From Hymenochaete sp. R1 (lineage: Eukaryota > Basidiomycota > Agaricomycetes > Hymenochaetales > Hymenochaetaceae), in the NCBI GenBank assembly GCA_019400425.1, contig JAFREE010000010.1:62001-126000 (forward strand): a stretch of 64,000 nucleotides of DNA, in the 5' to 3' direction. The notes beneath the pieces are model-generated. The model was not told the DNA's origin. It made no database searches and was given only the letters and a program-made list of their open reading frames with translations. Shown here one piece after another: positions 11,594 through 22,837 of this stretch. Each line of letters starts with the position of its first letter. Positions within the stretch are counted from its first letter, which is position 1. The position numbers and the translations under genes are program-made.

Positions 11594-12058
11594 ACGGAGA
11601 TGGAGATGGCTCCGACTCGCCCCCGCTCCCAGTCCTCGGAGCCTTCGTACCGTTGGCATTTAAGCGCTCACTGCGTCACTGGCTACTGGAACTGGCAAGG
11701 ATTCAGCTTTTTTTGGAGTCCGGGTTTTGGTCCGGGTTCGGGGAAAGGTGGGGTGGTAAAGGGCGGTGGTAGGGGGGAGGCAGGTACCCAGCGTCACGAT
11801 TCATGATTCACGGTACCATGACGTGGAAAGTGTTAGTATTAATGTAAGTCCAAGCCAGGCTCGGAGGCTCGAGTTGGAGAAGAGAAGGCCCATAAGTGTG
11901 TTATTTTTTTTTTGGGGGGGGGGGGGGGATGGCTTGGAGACTTGGAGTTCGGGTTATGAGCCGCCAGTGAGTGTGGTATTCGGAGCCGAGTCGTCATTTC
12001 GATGTTGATGGGCGTGAACTAGTACTGGCTTCAAGTTAAAGGTCTTTTCGCAAGAAAG

Positions 12059-12111
12059 GAAAGGGAAGGGAAGGGAAGGGAAGGGAAGGGAAGGGAAGGG
12101 AAGGGAAGGGA
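12059..12111 (+). repeat. (AAGGG)10 pentamer array with G-quadruplex potential
   Basis: Ten perfect AAGGG units occupy 12061-12110. Every unit contributes a GGG run separated by two A, which satisfies the usual G-quadruplex pattern several times over on the plus strand. Confidence 0.9.
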
Positions 12112-12372
12112 CAGAAAGACGCCCACCAGTGATCGACATTACAATTTACATTGATTTTGAGTCAGGTTGTCTGCATCTTCCTCAGGCTCAGGCTCAGGCT
12201 ATGCTTTATTATGTTAAACGTCTTTGAAATGCTAACGGTGTAGCACTCATGTCAGTTGACGGGTCCAAAGAATCGAAATCGGAGCCTGTGACTCAAAGCC
12301 CGGTAAAGGAAGGCTCTGGGATAAGGCTCATAATGTATTAATACTGTAGCCCGAATCCGGGTACAGTACCTT

Positions 12373-12390
12373 GTACGGTACGTACGGTAC
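12373..12390. repeat. ACGTAC-rich near-palindrome, copy B
   Basis: GTACGGTACGTACGGTAC, centred on TACGTA; related to copies at 10657, 13003 and 33266. Confidence 0.6.
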
Positions 12391-14851
12391 AGTACTCTCT
12401 CTCGTTATCGCCTTTCTTCTCAGACTCAATTCGAACGTTTATTTTTCGTCCAGTTTTCCTCGTTCGCGTGACCTCTCCTCACCCCCCCTATTGACAACCC
12501 CACCCCCACCTTTCCCTCGCCTCTTCTCTTCCTTCGACCACCCTTCTCCTTCTCCCGAGACTCCCGGCGGGGAAGAAGCGGCCCGTCGATAGAGCAATAA
12601 AGAGTGAACCTCGGCGGAAATCCTCAACTTCAACTTCGAGACTTTGGCGGGGGATTATGGGATTGGAATGGGTGCGTTGAATTTAAAGGATCCTTGTTTC
12701 GTGTTCGTTGTAGCCGGACAACACAAAGAAGCAAAAAAAAAAGGGGGGGGGGGGGTAGGGTAGGGTAAAAAGAAGACAAGTAAAACTTCATGAAGAAGGC
12801 ACTGGCTTACCGGAGCTACAGTATCTGACTATGATTCCGCGTTTGGGATCCAAGGGTGGGGGTGGGGATGGGGTCGTCCGACTACCGAGCCGTTCGTTGA
12901 ATTGGGAATTCCCCATCGGGTTCCTACAAAATGAGCGAACGCGGGGAAAACAAAAAACAAAAAACACAAAAATAGGATGATAAGCTATAAGCTAGACTGT
13001 GTACACGGTACGTACGTGTTCACACATCAAGTGTTCACCATCATCACCGCACGATAACAACAACAAAAAACGGTAATCCCGCCTCCACCTCCACCAAGTG
13101 TTCAAATGAATTTGCAATCGAGAGAGGGAGAGCCTTGGTCCGAGCGTCAACGTTGTCGTTGTTGTTGTTGTGGGGCGGCTAAAAGGTGGCCAAGGGTGGC
13201 GAGGAGCGAAGAGGTCATCGGAGTAGTAGAGTAGAGTCGTATTAGTAGTATATACGTAGAAATCAGCGATCTCTTCAACTTTAGGATGCTCGTTTGCCTT
13301 TTGTCGTCGACTCTCAGACAGACGCGGAGTCGGTTAGAATTAAGTACTAGTGTAAGTGTGGACGGATTCAAGTTCCGAGTCCCCAACTTGAAGTTCAGCA
13401 CCACTCAACATGAGCGATAGAAAGCGGAAAGCCATTAATATTCATATTAATATTAAAGTGGACATGTCAGTTTTTTGGCGGAAGATTATCCTATCCGCTG
13501 ACCGTTGCCGGAGAAGATGGTGGCACAGGGATAGGGGCTTCGGATTCGGACGAGTTATGGGCTAGCTATGAAGGAGCTTCGGGAGAAGCACTGCCAGTGG
13601 AAGAAGTGAGTAAGCGCGCGCGTTTCTTTATTTGTTTAGAATATGAAGAGAGAGAGGCCCGGATCCAATTAGGACCGACCTACAAGGACATCTGACTGAT
13701 TCTGAGCTCAGTTGGCTTGGCTAGAATTCCGGATGAGGGACGTCGGCGTTTTCTCTGAAGATGATGCGATGCTATAGAGAAAGTCGGTAACTGGATTAGG
13801 AGATACGACGAGACAAGACAAGGATGGGAGGAGAGGAGAGGAGGAAGGGGGATGATTGGGCCGATAGGGATAGGGCATACTGGATTAGGGATTTAGGATA
13901 CGAAGGAAAGGATGAGGGATGATTGAGCTCGCGAGGGAGGGAGAGTGAGAAGAGATTCTTTAGAGAAGAAGCTTGAGAGAGTCACAAGCGAAGAAGCCGA
14001 AGGAAGTCGGAGATGAATGAAGTGAATATGAGACTGAATGAATGAATGAAAAACGGATGGGTGCGTTTGTGTGTGGTGTGAATGGGTAACGAGACTCGGA
14101 GGGAGAAGGAGTGCGTGTGCATGCGTGATGCGTGGATGGGCCACGATCTATGGGCCCAGCCCGGAGAGACGGAGGGATCTGAGTGCCACCCAATAGAGCA
14201 GGAGGACGAAAAAGGAAGAAAAGGGGATGAGAATGGGCGTCGTTTTGAGGTGGGCGGGGGTGTTGTCTGTTCCTCTGTCTGAGATGTGAGAGTGAGTGTA
14301 TGCGCGGTGATGAAGAGCGAGGAGAGGAATGATGGGAAAGAGGGACGGAGGGACCGGAAATGAAAAGGGGGAAGATGCGTAGACCAGCCTCGAGGCAGGT
14401 CAGGTCACTCGTCCGGCTCTCTTATGGGCCCAAGCGTAGGAAAGAGGAGGGAGGAGAGGAGAGCTCTCTCACACAGGGGCTTTGCTTTTGGTCTTCACCT
14501 TCACTCGGGCACTCGACTCATTCGGACATCCCTACTACTCTTACACTAGTCTAGTCTGGCTCTCTCCGGCTCTCCGGCACGGGTTTCCGGTTCCCTTCCC
14601 TCCTCTCTCCCTCTTCCGCGTCTCCCCTCACTTTGTCCTATTCGACTCACTCCACTACAAAATATGAGCGATGCGATGGCTGTCGATGATGAAGATGAAG
14701 ATGAGTGTGTGACAAAGGGCTAGGGTTGTCGAGAAGGAGTGAGTGAGAGCGAGAGAAGGACGATTATCGGGCGATGATCTATCTATTACCGGCCAAAGCA
14801 TACCTTACCCTTACCTTTACTTTACTTTACACAATTCAATACTTTGCTAGT

Positions 14852-14876
14852 CACATGTCCTCGTCCGCTATATAAG
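14852..14876 (+). promoter_or_regulatory. Putative E-box and TATA box of the second bHLH gene
   Basis: CACATG (a CANNTG E-box) at 14852-14857 is followed 12 bp later by TATATAAG at 14869-14876. The start codon is at 15131, after a pyrimidine-rich leader of about 230 nt. The TATA match is good; the E-box match is common by chance. Confidence 0.5.
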
Positions 14877-15130
14877 CCGGCCTCTCTCTCCGGAATCAAA
14901 ATCTCCCCATTTCCCCTCCTCCCACCCCATCTTTCCTCAAACTCTCCTCTCTGACCCCCTTCGTCCCGCCCCTCCTCCTCCCCTCTTCCCGTCGCTTGTT
15001 CGTCCTCGTTTCCAGTTTCTCTTTCAATCTTCTTTGACGAACCCTTTTGCTTACACTTTTCTGCTTGCTTCTCCTTTCCCATCTTCAATTTCTACGATCC
15101 TCCCAAAGTCTACAATCTTCTTTGTCCCCA

Positions 15131-16265
15131 ATGGCTCACATCGAACACCAACCCTTTGACCACCTCGACCGTCCAAAGTCTCCCGCGTTCACAATGGACT
15201 CCGTGTCCGGCACTCCCCCCTTCCCTTACGTTGACGCGTACCAAGGCTTTGATTACCTTCACTTCTCTCATCCTTCTCCCCTCGGTACCGCCAACATGCC
15301 CTGTATGTCGTCTGACGCTCGCCCTGCTTTACTTCCTGCCCACTCCCTTCCTGATCCCTTCCACTCTACAGTGCCAACGGGTCCTTCTCCAAGACTTTCT
15401 TTCGACTCCCTCAATTTGACGGGTGGTCCTTTCGATTGTGGTGCTTATTCATCCGGTGCTTCTTTCACGACCGGCTCTCCTGCTGCGCGTCCGTACACAC
15501 CGCCCGACAGCATCTGCCCTCCCGTCTTGACCCATGGCGGTGACCTCTCTTCCGATGGCATGCCGTCTTCTTCAGGTGCTTCGACGCGCAAGGGGCGTTC
15601 TAACTCCCTCGCCTCCTCTGGATCTCCCGGCTCCGCTCACAGCGGAAGCAACATTCCCGCCTCCCGTGCCGCTCATCGATTCAACCCACTTGGACAACGC
15701 CCAAACTTGCGCGAGCGCAAGCAGCGCCGTTCGACCAAGGACGAGTTCGCGAGCGATGACGAGGAGGAGGACTTTGCTCAGACGACCAGCCTGTCTGCCA
15801 ACTCGGACCAGCGCCGAGAGGAGATCCGCCGTCAACGCATCGAGTCGGAGCAGCGCCGCCGGGATGAGCTTAGGGATGGATACCGTAGACTCAAGGAAGT
15901 GCTTCCCGTCTCGAACCAGAAGTCAAGCAAGGTCTCCCTTCTGGACCGAGGTGAGTAGATACTTCCTTTTTCGGAAGTCGAGTTTCGATATAGACTGATG
16001 ACTGCTTCTTTTCTATAATTAGCGACGACGCATATCAAGTACCTCGAGATGACGCAACAACAGCTCCAGACGAGGCTCAACCAGGCAGAGATGGAGACAC
16101 AGAGACTGCGCTCGTGAGTTTTTGAATTCCAAAAAAAGAATTATTGAAAATAAATTTTAATGGCTTGGGTTCGTCTTTCTCAGGCTTAACGAGGCGCTCA
16201 TGCTCAGCACTGCTGAACGCCATGGCGCAGTTCTCGCGGCTCAGCAGCAGGCTTCCGCTTTCTGA
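15131..16265 (+). CDS. bHLH transcription factor, copy 2 (paralogue of the gene at 8651), 330 aa
   Basis: Three exons: 15131-15950, 16023-16113 and 16184-16265, phases closing on TGA. Residues 1-235 are Ser/Pro/Gly-rich with an acidic patch (ASDDEEEDFAQ). The bHLH is at about residues 238-295: RRQRIESEQRRRDELRDGYR, KEVLPVSNQKSSKVSLLDRA, then a helix with Gln and Leu repeats (QQQLQTRLNQAEMETQRLRS) that could serve as a zipper. The bHLH core is nearly identical to copy 1, and the first intron interrupts the same Arg-Ala junction in the same phase, whereas the flanking regions have diverged completely. The C-terminus ends shortly after the zipper (QQASAF), unlike copy 1, which has about 60 more residues. 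It probably dimerises and binds E-boxes in the nucleus. Confidence 0.9.
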
Positions 16266-18182
16266 AAGTAGCGGCTCTGTTGTCGTCTGGTAGAGTTTTT
16301 CAAGTCAAAAGGAGCGACCACTTTTGCCCACCTCGGCCGTTGTCCACTTCCACCCGTCTGAGGATCTTTTCTTTTCTATTTCGTCAATTAAGAATCTGGT
16401 TACGACTTCAATGACGCCTTGCCCGGGTTGCAGGCTCTCTCCTCTACACGAACTTTTTCTAATTCCCTTTTTTCATGCCCCACAACTCCTATCCCTACCA
16501 TCTCATGCATCTAAGCTATCTTCATTTATCGCATCCCTTTTTGATTTCGCATTCGCATTGCTATCTACTCTTTTTATTACGATGATCTCATGTCTGTCCA
16601 ACGACAACTGGCTGCGCTAGCTATGTTCGTCCAAGGATCTTTTTAACGGCCGTGCCGTCGTCCCTCGTTCTCCGTTTTCTTTCAATATCTCTTCCTACCG
16701 CTCGGGTGGTATTGGTTACCGTCTTCCTCTCATTATTTTCCTATCTGCCCGCTTTTTCTTTTCTTTCCACCGCCGCATTTTGCCGATGCAAATGTGTGCA
16801 TTTACGTTACATGATGACCGTTATGTCCTTGATGATGGTAGAGTGCTTCCGCGGAGCACCCCCTCTCCTCAATCTGCGCCCGCCCCACGGCATCGAGTGC
16901 CTGTGTTTCCGACCCGCCCGCTTCCCCTCTGTCCGTTGCCCGCTCCGCTCTATGACCACTTGGTTGTGTGTTGCGAGTGTGAGTGCACCGTCGACTCGGA
17001 CGACCCTACCCTACCGACCCTTTCTCTCACCAGCACGAGTCCGGGAGTTGCTTCCGGCCAGGGCTTGTTGCGAGGCGCGCCCTCACGCTCCTTTCCACCC
17101 CAACACGACGCAAGAGCAGCATCGCCTCGTCCTCACGATTCGCACCTCGGACGTTTTCGCACATGTGGCTCGAGTCGCGCTCAGTCGCTTCTCGCCGCGC
17201 GTAACGATTCGAACAGCGATCTCTCGTTTGGTACACACGCTCGCTGTCGACTTTCTTGTTTTCATACCGTTGGGAAAAATACAAACACTTCTGTGCATGT
17301 GTGGAATGTGATGCAAAGTCCGCTGTTCCTACGCACGCCCGTCTGTGCCCGTTGCCGCCTTACCCGGACTCCCGCTCCTTAGGAAACCATGTCATCGCGA
17401 CATTGACTTTCCCCACTCTCTTCCTCGCCATTTGTCCCGCCATCTCGAAGCTTGACACGTCTTCATCGCCGTGCGGTTTAGCTGTGATCGCTCTTCGATG
17501 ATACAATGTTGGACTACGCGCGACATACTTCTCTGTCGGTTGTATAGGGCTTCGGACTTCTCATTTCATTTTCTGGACGCGCGAACGATTTGTGATAGAG
17601 GGCCGCTTACCACAGACTCATTAGACATCTACCTTACCCCCTGACTCATTTGAGCTTTTCACTTCTTTCGAGTTTGCTTTTTCGCTCTCGGCTCTCACTC
17701 TTGACCGAGGTGGGAGGTCCTTTGACGTAGCGTTTTTTCTCGAGATTGATTTTGTGTTTTGTGGAGAATGTGTTAGGTCACCGTCTTCCCCTTCCCCCCC
17801 CCCCCCCCGTACCGCTCTGTTGTTGATAGTAGTGTATAGCTCTGATTGTGTGAAGTGACGCCATGCCAGTAGTGCCGTCGACTGTTCGTTCTTAGCTGTA
17901 GAATGATTAAATCTAGCTTTGCTGCTCTCTTGATTTGTGTGATTTAGTTCGAGCGTAAGCAATTGCTTCTGAGTCGTAACAAATGAATACTTTAGATGTA
18001 AAGACCTGGTTATCAAAAGACAGAATACGAGGTCTCCGGTTCGATAATACGCGCCGCCGCGCCCGTCTCTAGATCTTACCTTCATACAACCACCTTCCGC
18101 ATCATCCAGTCTATACCCACTAGTACTGTCAGAAGAAGCCATACAACAACAGCTCTCCCCCCGAGAAAACGAAATTGTGGCC
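16266..18182. other. 1.9 kb interval: bHLH copy 2 3' UTR and TBCA upstream region
   Basis: Long overlapping frames exist on the plus strand at 16650-17380, but they are arginine/proline/leucine-rich without family resemblance and without a splice-supported model, so I treat them as non-coding. A run of C occurs at about 17794-17808. No RNA gene recognised. Confidence 0.5.
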
Positions 18183-19129
18183 ATGAGCGACGAAGCGAGC
18201 ATCAAACGACAGCTCAAGATCAAGACGGGAGTCGTGAAACGGTTCGTTCGGTTGATCCTTTCTGTATCTGTATCTGCTGCGTTCTATGGCTGACCACGAG
18301 CGCATATACTCACTCAACGATCACTCACGATCCTCTTGGAACCTGGATGATGCATATCCCTTACTCGACATTTCACACTCGAACACGCATGCATACATAC
18401 GTCCTCTCCTTCCTAACCTTCCCCTTCTCAATCGTTTCTCAAACGAACATCCTGGCATGTCGTCGTCAACCTTGCTCCCCCCCCCCCCCTCGCCCCGCCT
18501 CCCCTAACTCAGACTAACGAAAGAAAAGACATTTTACGAAAAGGACGAGGTGCGGCTCGTCGAGGACGTGCGGAGGCTTGAGGCGAAGCGGGCGGCGGGG
18601 GTGGAGGAGGTGGAGGATTGGACTCTGTCGAACGCTGTGCGTCCTCTTCTCTTTTCCTTTTCGTTTTTCCTGGGTCTCGAGCCCCTGACTTACTTTCGTA
18701 CGTTTTTTGTGGGGTTTCTTTCTTTCTTTTACATCTTGCGGCTTTGGGGATGCGGACTCGGGCTGTAGAGGAACCTTGTGAATGAATCGAAGAAGACGAT
18801 GGAGAAGTTTAATGGGTCGTTTAGGGATGCGGTAGATGAGTTACAGGATCTCGTCGTACGTCTACGCATCGATTCTGTCTGTAGTCTAAGAATTGACTCT
18901 TATTCATTACCGATCTTCCTCCCCCCTCTTTCCCCCTCGGCGTCCCGTCCCTCCTCATGCTTTCGCGTGCGGCCATCCCCTGAACTTCGTTTTTCTGCAA
19001 CCGAATTTCCCTCATCGACCCGGACAGCTTAAACTCGAAGAAGACAAACGGGTCACGGGCGATGAGTTGTTCGCAGATGCAAAGAAAGCGCTCGATGATT
19101 CGGGCTTGGCGGGTGAAGCGGCAGCCTAG
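18183..19129 (+). CDS. TBCA: Tubulin-binding cofactor A (tubulin-specific chaperone A), 123 aa
   Basis: Four exons: 18183-18241, 18513-18636, 18769-18855 and 19028-19129, all phases consistent. The protein begins MSDEASIKRQLKIKTGVVKR and continues as a charged, heptad-patterned helical bundle with RLVEDVRRLEAKRA, DWTLSNARNLVNESKKTM and LQDLVLKLEEDK. Length and layout (about 110-125 aa, all helical) match cofactor A / yeast Rbl2. It captures released beta-tubulin during tubulin folding in the cytosol and buffers free beta-tubulin. The first intron (271 nt) and third (172 nt) are long for this genome. A C run ends just before the second exon. It converges on MED11, leaving only 123 bp between the two stop codons. 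Confidence 0.9.
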
Positions 19130-19252
19130 GACAGAGGCCAGCTGGTCATGATTCAGTTTGATATACTTAGCCCACCAATCGAAGGGAGCATATACGATGA
19201 CTAGGATTACTCACGATGTGTTATTTCCTGTTCCGGTTGAATCGTCCAGTTT

Positions 19253-20055
19253 TCATGTCATTTCCATCCTCTCTGTTTCCGGATCCATCTCAACAGGAGT
19301 CCCCGACGTATCCCCGTTCACATCTGCGTTCTCGTTTTTCTGCGCATCTCGTAACCTCGTAAGGGCATCTGCAACACCTCTCCACGCGTCACAATTCACT
19401 CGCTCCTCCTGGAAGCCTCTCCTTGGTTCTTCGGAGCCGTTGGTACTATCTCCGTGTTCAGGAGACTTGGCCGGGATCCCTACTCCCGCTGCCTGCGGGA
19501 CAAAATTGGGCGGAGGTGCGTTGATAGCTGAGGGAGCTGTGCGTGCTTGGCGAACGTGCGCGAGTGTGAAGCGGATGTTGTTGTGGATGGACTGTGTGGA
19601 GTTTTTTTGAAGACGAAAATAGTCAGAAGGGTTTAGAGAAGAGAGAGAAGAGAAGTTGGAATGAAATGCTAAGGGGTGTGTGATAGAGAAGTGAGGGGTG
19701 GACTTACATCGAGGCGTTCAAAGTACTCTGTCACTTCGAGAACGAATTGCTCCGAGCGCTCTTCGCCCTGAGGTAGACCACTTCCTTCGGTGTCTGTCTG
19801 TGGGAGCGATAGTAGCGAAATGGACGATGACGCAAGTGAGAGCAGCTTGCTGATGTCCTAGGTGAAAGCACGAAGTCTCGTAAGCAACTGTAAGCTTTAC
19901 CGGAACGCAGGAAATAATTCTACCTTTTCGACTTCTCCGAGTGCATAGATTTGTCGAGCTGTCCGGCTGGACATCCATATTGGGTCGATTTGTTCTGCGG
20001 CGGGCGACGGATCCGTTGTTTGAGTCGTTGGAGGCGGCTCGAGGAGGTCTTCCAT
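19253..20055 (-). CDS. MED11: Mediator complex subunit 11, 206 aa
   Basis: Three minus-strand exons: 20055-19924, 19857-19708 and 19591-19253, each junction in phase 0. The core reads WMSSRTARQIYALGEVEKDI, then SKLLSLASSSISLLSLPQTD, EQFVLEVTEYFERLDSIHNN and IRFTLAHVRQARTAPSAINA. This is the Med11 helical pattern: a YALGEVEKDI helix followed by the EF-V-EYFERLD and IR-LAHVR helices. Med11 forms a four-helix bundle with Med22 in the Mediator head and contacts TFIIH/pol II. The first 25 residues (TTQTTDPSPAAEQ) and the C-terminal 80 are low in complexity, so the conserved part is about 110 residues, as expected. The ATG at 20055 is the first in frame after in-frame stops upstream. It is divergent from the isocitrate lyase gene, with 188 bp between start codons. 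Confidence 0.88.
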
Positions 20056-20243
20056 GTTGGTCGTGCGGAAGCAAGCTGCGAGGCGCGCGTCGGAGTCGTC
20101 GGTGCTCGGTGTAATGGCAATGCATGTGCTTTTGACTCCGACTCCGAGGCTTACTGGTAGACAGCGGACTCCATCGGGGCCTCATATACCTTCTTGATTT
20201 ATAACCACCACGTAGACTGCTGTGGTGAGCGTCGACGACGATA
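20056..20243. promoter_or_regulatory. Compact bidirectional promoter, MED11 / isocitrate lyase
   Basis: Only 188 bp separate the outermost start codons of these two divergent genes. If the isocitrate lyase really starts at 20301, the spacer is 245 bp. No TATA box is evident. A carbon-source-controlled gene sharing such a short promoter with a general transcription gene is notable. Confidence 0.5.
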
Positions 20244-22586
20244 ATGCTTTTATCTGGGGCTCGACTGCGCCCTCGAAACGGGTTCATTGCTTTGCGCGCG
20301 ATGAGTTCGAGCTCAAGCACATCAACGTTCCCCGCTCCCGCTTCTCTGTCACTCGACCCACCCTCACTTGAACAAGAATCTTCAGAGTTCGACGACCGCT
20401 GCAGCACTCTTTCTCGCTTCTTCTCCTTACCACGCTTCAATGGCATTCGGAGGCCATACAGTCCGGCAGACGTCGCCTCTAAGCAAGGTTCGATGCCGGT
20501 GCTTCCGCTACTGTCAACACTCACAGCCGACAAACTCTTCGCGCGTCTGAAACGAGCGGAAGAAGAAGGGAAGCCGGTTCATACTATGGGCGCTATCGAT
20601 CCGGTACAGATGAGCCAGATGGCGATGAACCAGGATGTGGTATATGTTAGCGGTTGGGCGTGCAGTAGTGTGCTGACAACGGCGAATAACGAGGTTGGAC
20701 CGGATTTTGGGTGAGCTCCTTAACATTAAGCAATGTAATTCTGAGTCGCTGAAGCGTTTTTAATGACGTTTCAAGGGACTACCCTTATACGACGGTTCCG
20801 AATCAGGTGCACCGACTGTTCCGCGCACAACAACTTCACGACCGAAAACATTATGATGAACGAATATCGGCTGCGCCGGAGAAGAGAGCAACTATGCCGT
20901 ACATTGATTATATGCGGCCAATCATTGCTGATGCGGATACTGGGTGAGCATGTTTTGTGAGGTTTCATTTATCATGACAAGCGGCTCATGTGGCTATAGC
21001 CACGGAGGGCTCTCCGCCGTCATGAAGCTTGTGAAGCTGTTTGCCGAGTCTGTGAGCTGTTTGATTGGGCACCATCAATCACTGTGATCTCTGAGCAGGG
21101 TATACGTAGGGAGCCGCGGCTATTCACATGGAGGATCAACTTCACGGAGGCAAGAAAGTACGTCATGCTCAAAGATCCGAATGTCTTTTTTCTCGTCTAA
21201 CATCCAGGATTCCGAACTGGCAGTGCGGACATTTGGGTGGCAAGGTCCTCGTCCCGGCATCAACACATGTCTCCCGGCTCATAGCCGCGCGTTTCCAACT
21301 GGACATGTTGCACTCCACGATGCTTCTCATCGCCCGGTCCGACGCCGAATCGGCCCGACTGATCTCGTCGACGGTGGACGTGAACGACCACGAGTTCATC
21401 CTGGGCACGACGACACCCGGTACACCGCTTGCGGATGAGATTGCGAAGGCGGAGGCGTCAGGGAAGAGTGGATCGGAGATTGAGGCGATAGAGAGGAAGT
21501 GGATGGAGGAACATGAGTTGTGCACGTTTCACCAAGGTGTGTGGGCTTCTCTTTGGATTTGAGATTGAGTGTTCGTATTGAATCCATCGATGGTAACGGA
21601 AATGTGCAGCGGTGGAAAAGGTCTCCCTCGGTTCGATACTCTTCCCGGACCCGAAAACGGCGTACGAGAAGTATTATGAACTGGCCAAGGGCAAGCCACA
21701 TTCGGAAGCGAAAGACATTGCAGAAGAGCTGCTCGGACAGACAGTCTTCTGGAGCTGGGACCGTCAGTAAATTCCGTCTTGGCTGAAATGAGGCGGCGCA
21801 CTGAAAATCTAATTAACAGTACCTCGTACACGTGAAGGGTACTATCACTATACAGGTGGCGAAGATGTGAGCTGGTTTCAAAGCAACCTCCGACTTCAGA
21901 TTCTTACCCCGAACAGGCCGCGATCTCACGAGCCAAGGTTTACGCCCCATATGCAGACATGCTATGGGTGGAGACTTCCTCACCAAACGTTGACACCGCG
22001 AGATACATCTCGGGCGAAGTGAAGAAGGAATGTCCTGGAAAATGGTTTGTCTATAACCTGAGCCCTTCATTCAATTGGGCGAAGTATGGTTTCAATGGTA
22101 AGAATCATTTGTTTCTTTTTCTTCTGAGATAACACCTATTCACTTCTCATTGAATCGTATCGCGCAGACGACACCCTCAAGAGCTTCGTGTGGGACTTGG
22201 CCAAGGAAGGCTATCTTCTCCAGTTGATTTCTCTAGCCGGACTCCACTGCAACGCCGTCTCTTTTGGTAAGATCTCCGTTGAATGCAACGGAAGCTTCTT
22301 TGCAACTAATCTACGGTGGCTTTAGCGGAGCTCTCGCAACGGTTCAAAGAGGATGGTATGCTTGCCTACATCCAACTCGTGCAACGAAAGGAGCGTGAAC
22401 TGGGCGTGGACGTACTTACGCACCAGAAATGGTACGTATTCTGCAGATTTACAAACTTGATGAGGGTCTGATTATTGAGATTCTGGTAGGAGCGGAGCCA
22501 ATTACATTGATAGGATAATGCAAAGCGTCAGCTCATCGGCTACGTCGAGCTCTGGAGGCTCAACCTCTACTGAGCATGAGTTTTGA
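20244..22586 (+). CDS. Isocitrate lyase (or the related 2-methylisocitrate lyase), 576 or 557 aa
   Basis: Eleven exons: 20244-20710, 20776-20943, 21000-21051, 21110-21157, 21224-21536, 21610-21762, 21820-21866, 21917-22097, 22168-22266, 22326-22431, 22490-22586; the frame closes on TGA. Signatures include [55 protein letters not shown] and the catalytic KKCGH (Lys-Lys at the end of exon 4, Cys-Gly-His opening exon 5). The end has [18 protein letters not shown], as in fungal isocitrate lyases. The enzyme splits isocitrate to glyoxylate and succinate in the glyoxylate bypass, needed on acetate, ethanol or lipids. Two in-frame starts exist. The ATG at 20244 adds 19 residues ([19 protein letters not shown]) that look like a mitochondrial presequence; the ATG at 20301 does not. 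Mitochondrial targeting would suit 2-methylisocitrate lyase. There is no C-terminal SKL peroxisomal signal; it ends HEF. Confidence 0.88.
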
Positions 22587-22837
22587 GGTGATACATTTAC
22601 TCTGGCATGTTCACTGTTTGAGGGAGTGTCATGTCTCAGTGCACATTAGCGAAGAGGATGGCTATTCGAAGATAACACCAGCTTTGGTCTATCATAAGAT
22701 ATACTGACCGATTGCACCATCTCTTTCTGAGTGCTGCAATCAATGGACTTGGAAATTATAGTTTGATAGAAGACAGAAATCATTTTTTTGTCGGATATTA
22801 AACAGTATATAGTTACATCATATGATTTTCTCATATT

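Larger units (their letters stand above)
9958..15130. other. 5.2 kb gene-free, repeat-rich interval between the two bHLH genes
   Basis: I find no protein gene here. Open frames are short, low in complexity, and lack splice-joined homology to any family I know. The first several hundred bases are probably the 3' UTR of copy 1, and the last 300 bp the promoter and leader of copy 2. In between lie many simple repeats: CACTTA hexamers, GATACG/GATACT units, T10G15 at 11904-11928, ten AAGGG pentamers at 12061-12110, CAGGCT units near 12190, an A/G homopolymer junction near 12735, and ACGTAC-rich palindromes. It is long for a fungus with otherwise dense genes. Confidence 0.6.

Noticed and set aside
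16650..17382. Two long overlapping plus-strand frames downstream of bHLH copy 2
   Set aside because: Composition is Arg/Pro/Leu/Ser-biased with no recognisable domain; they overlap each other and look like GC-rich 3' UTR.
19718..20533. A 271-codon minus-strand frame
   Set aside because: It overlaps MED11 exons and the first isocitrate lyase exon in wrong frames; both real genes are supported by motifs.
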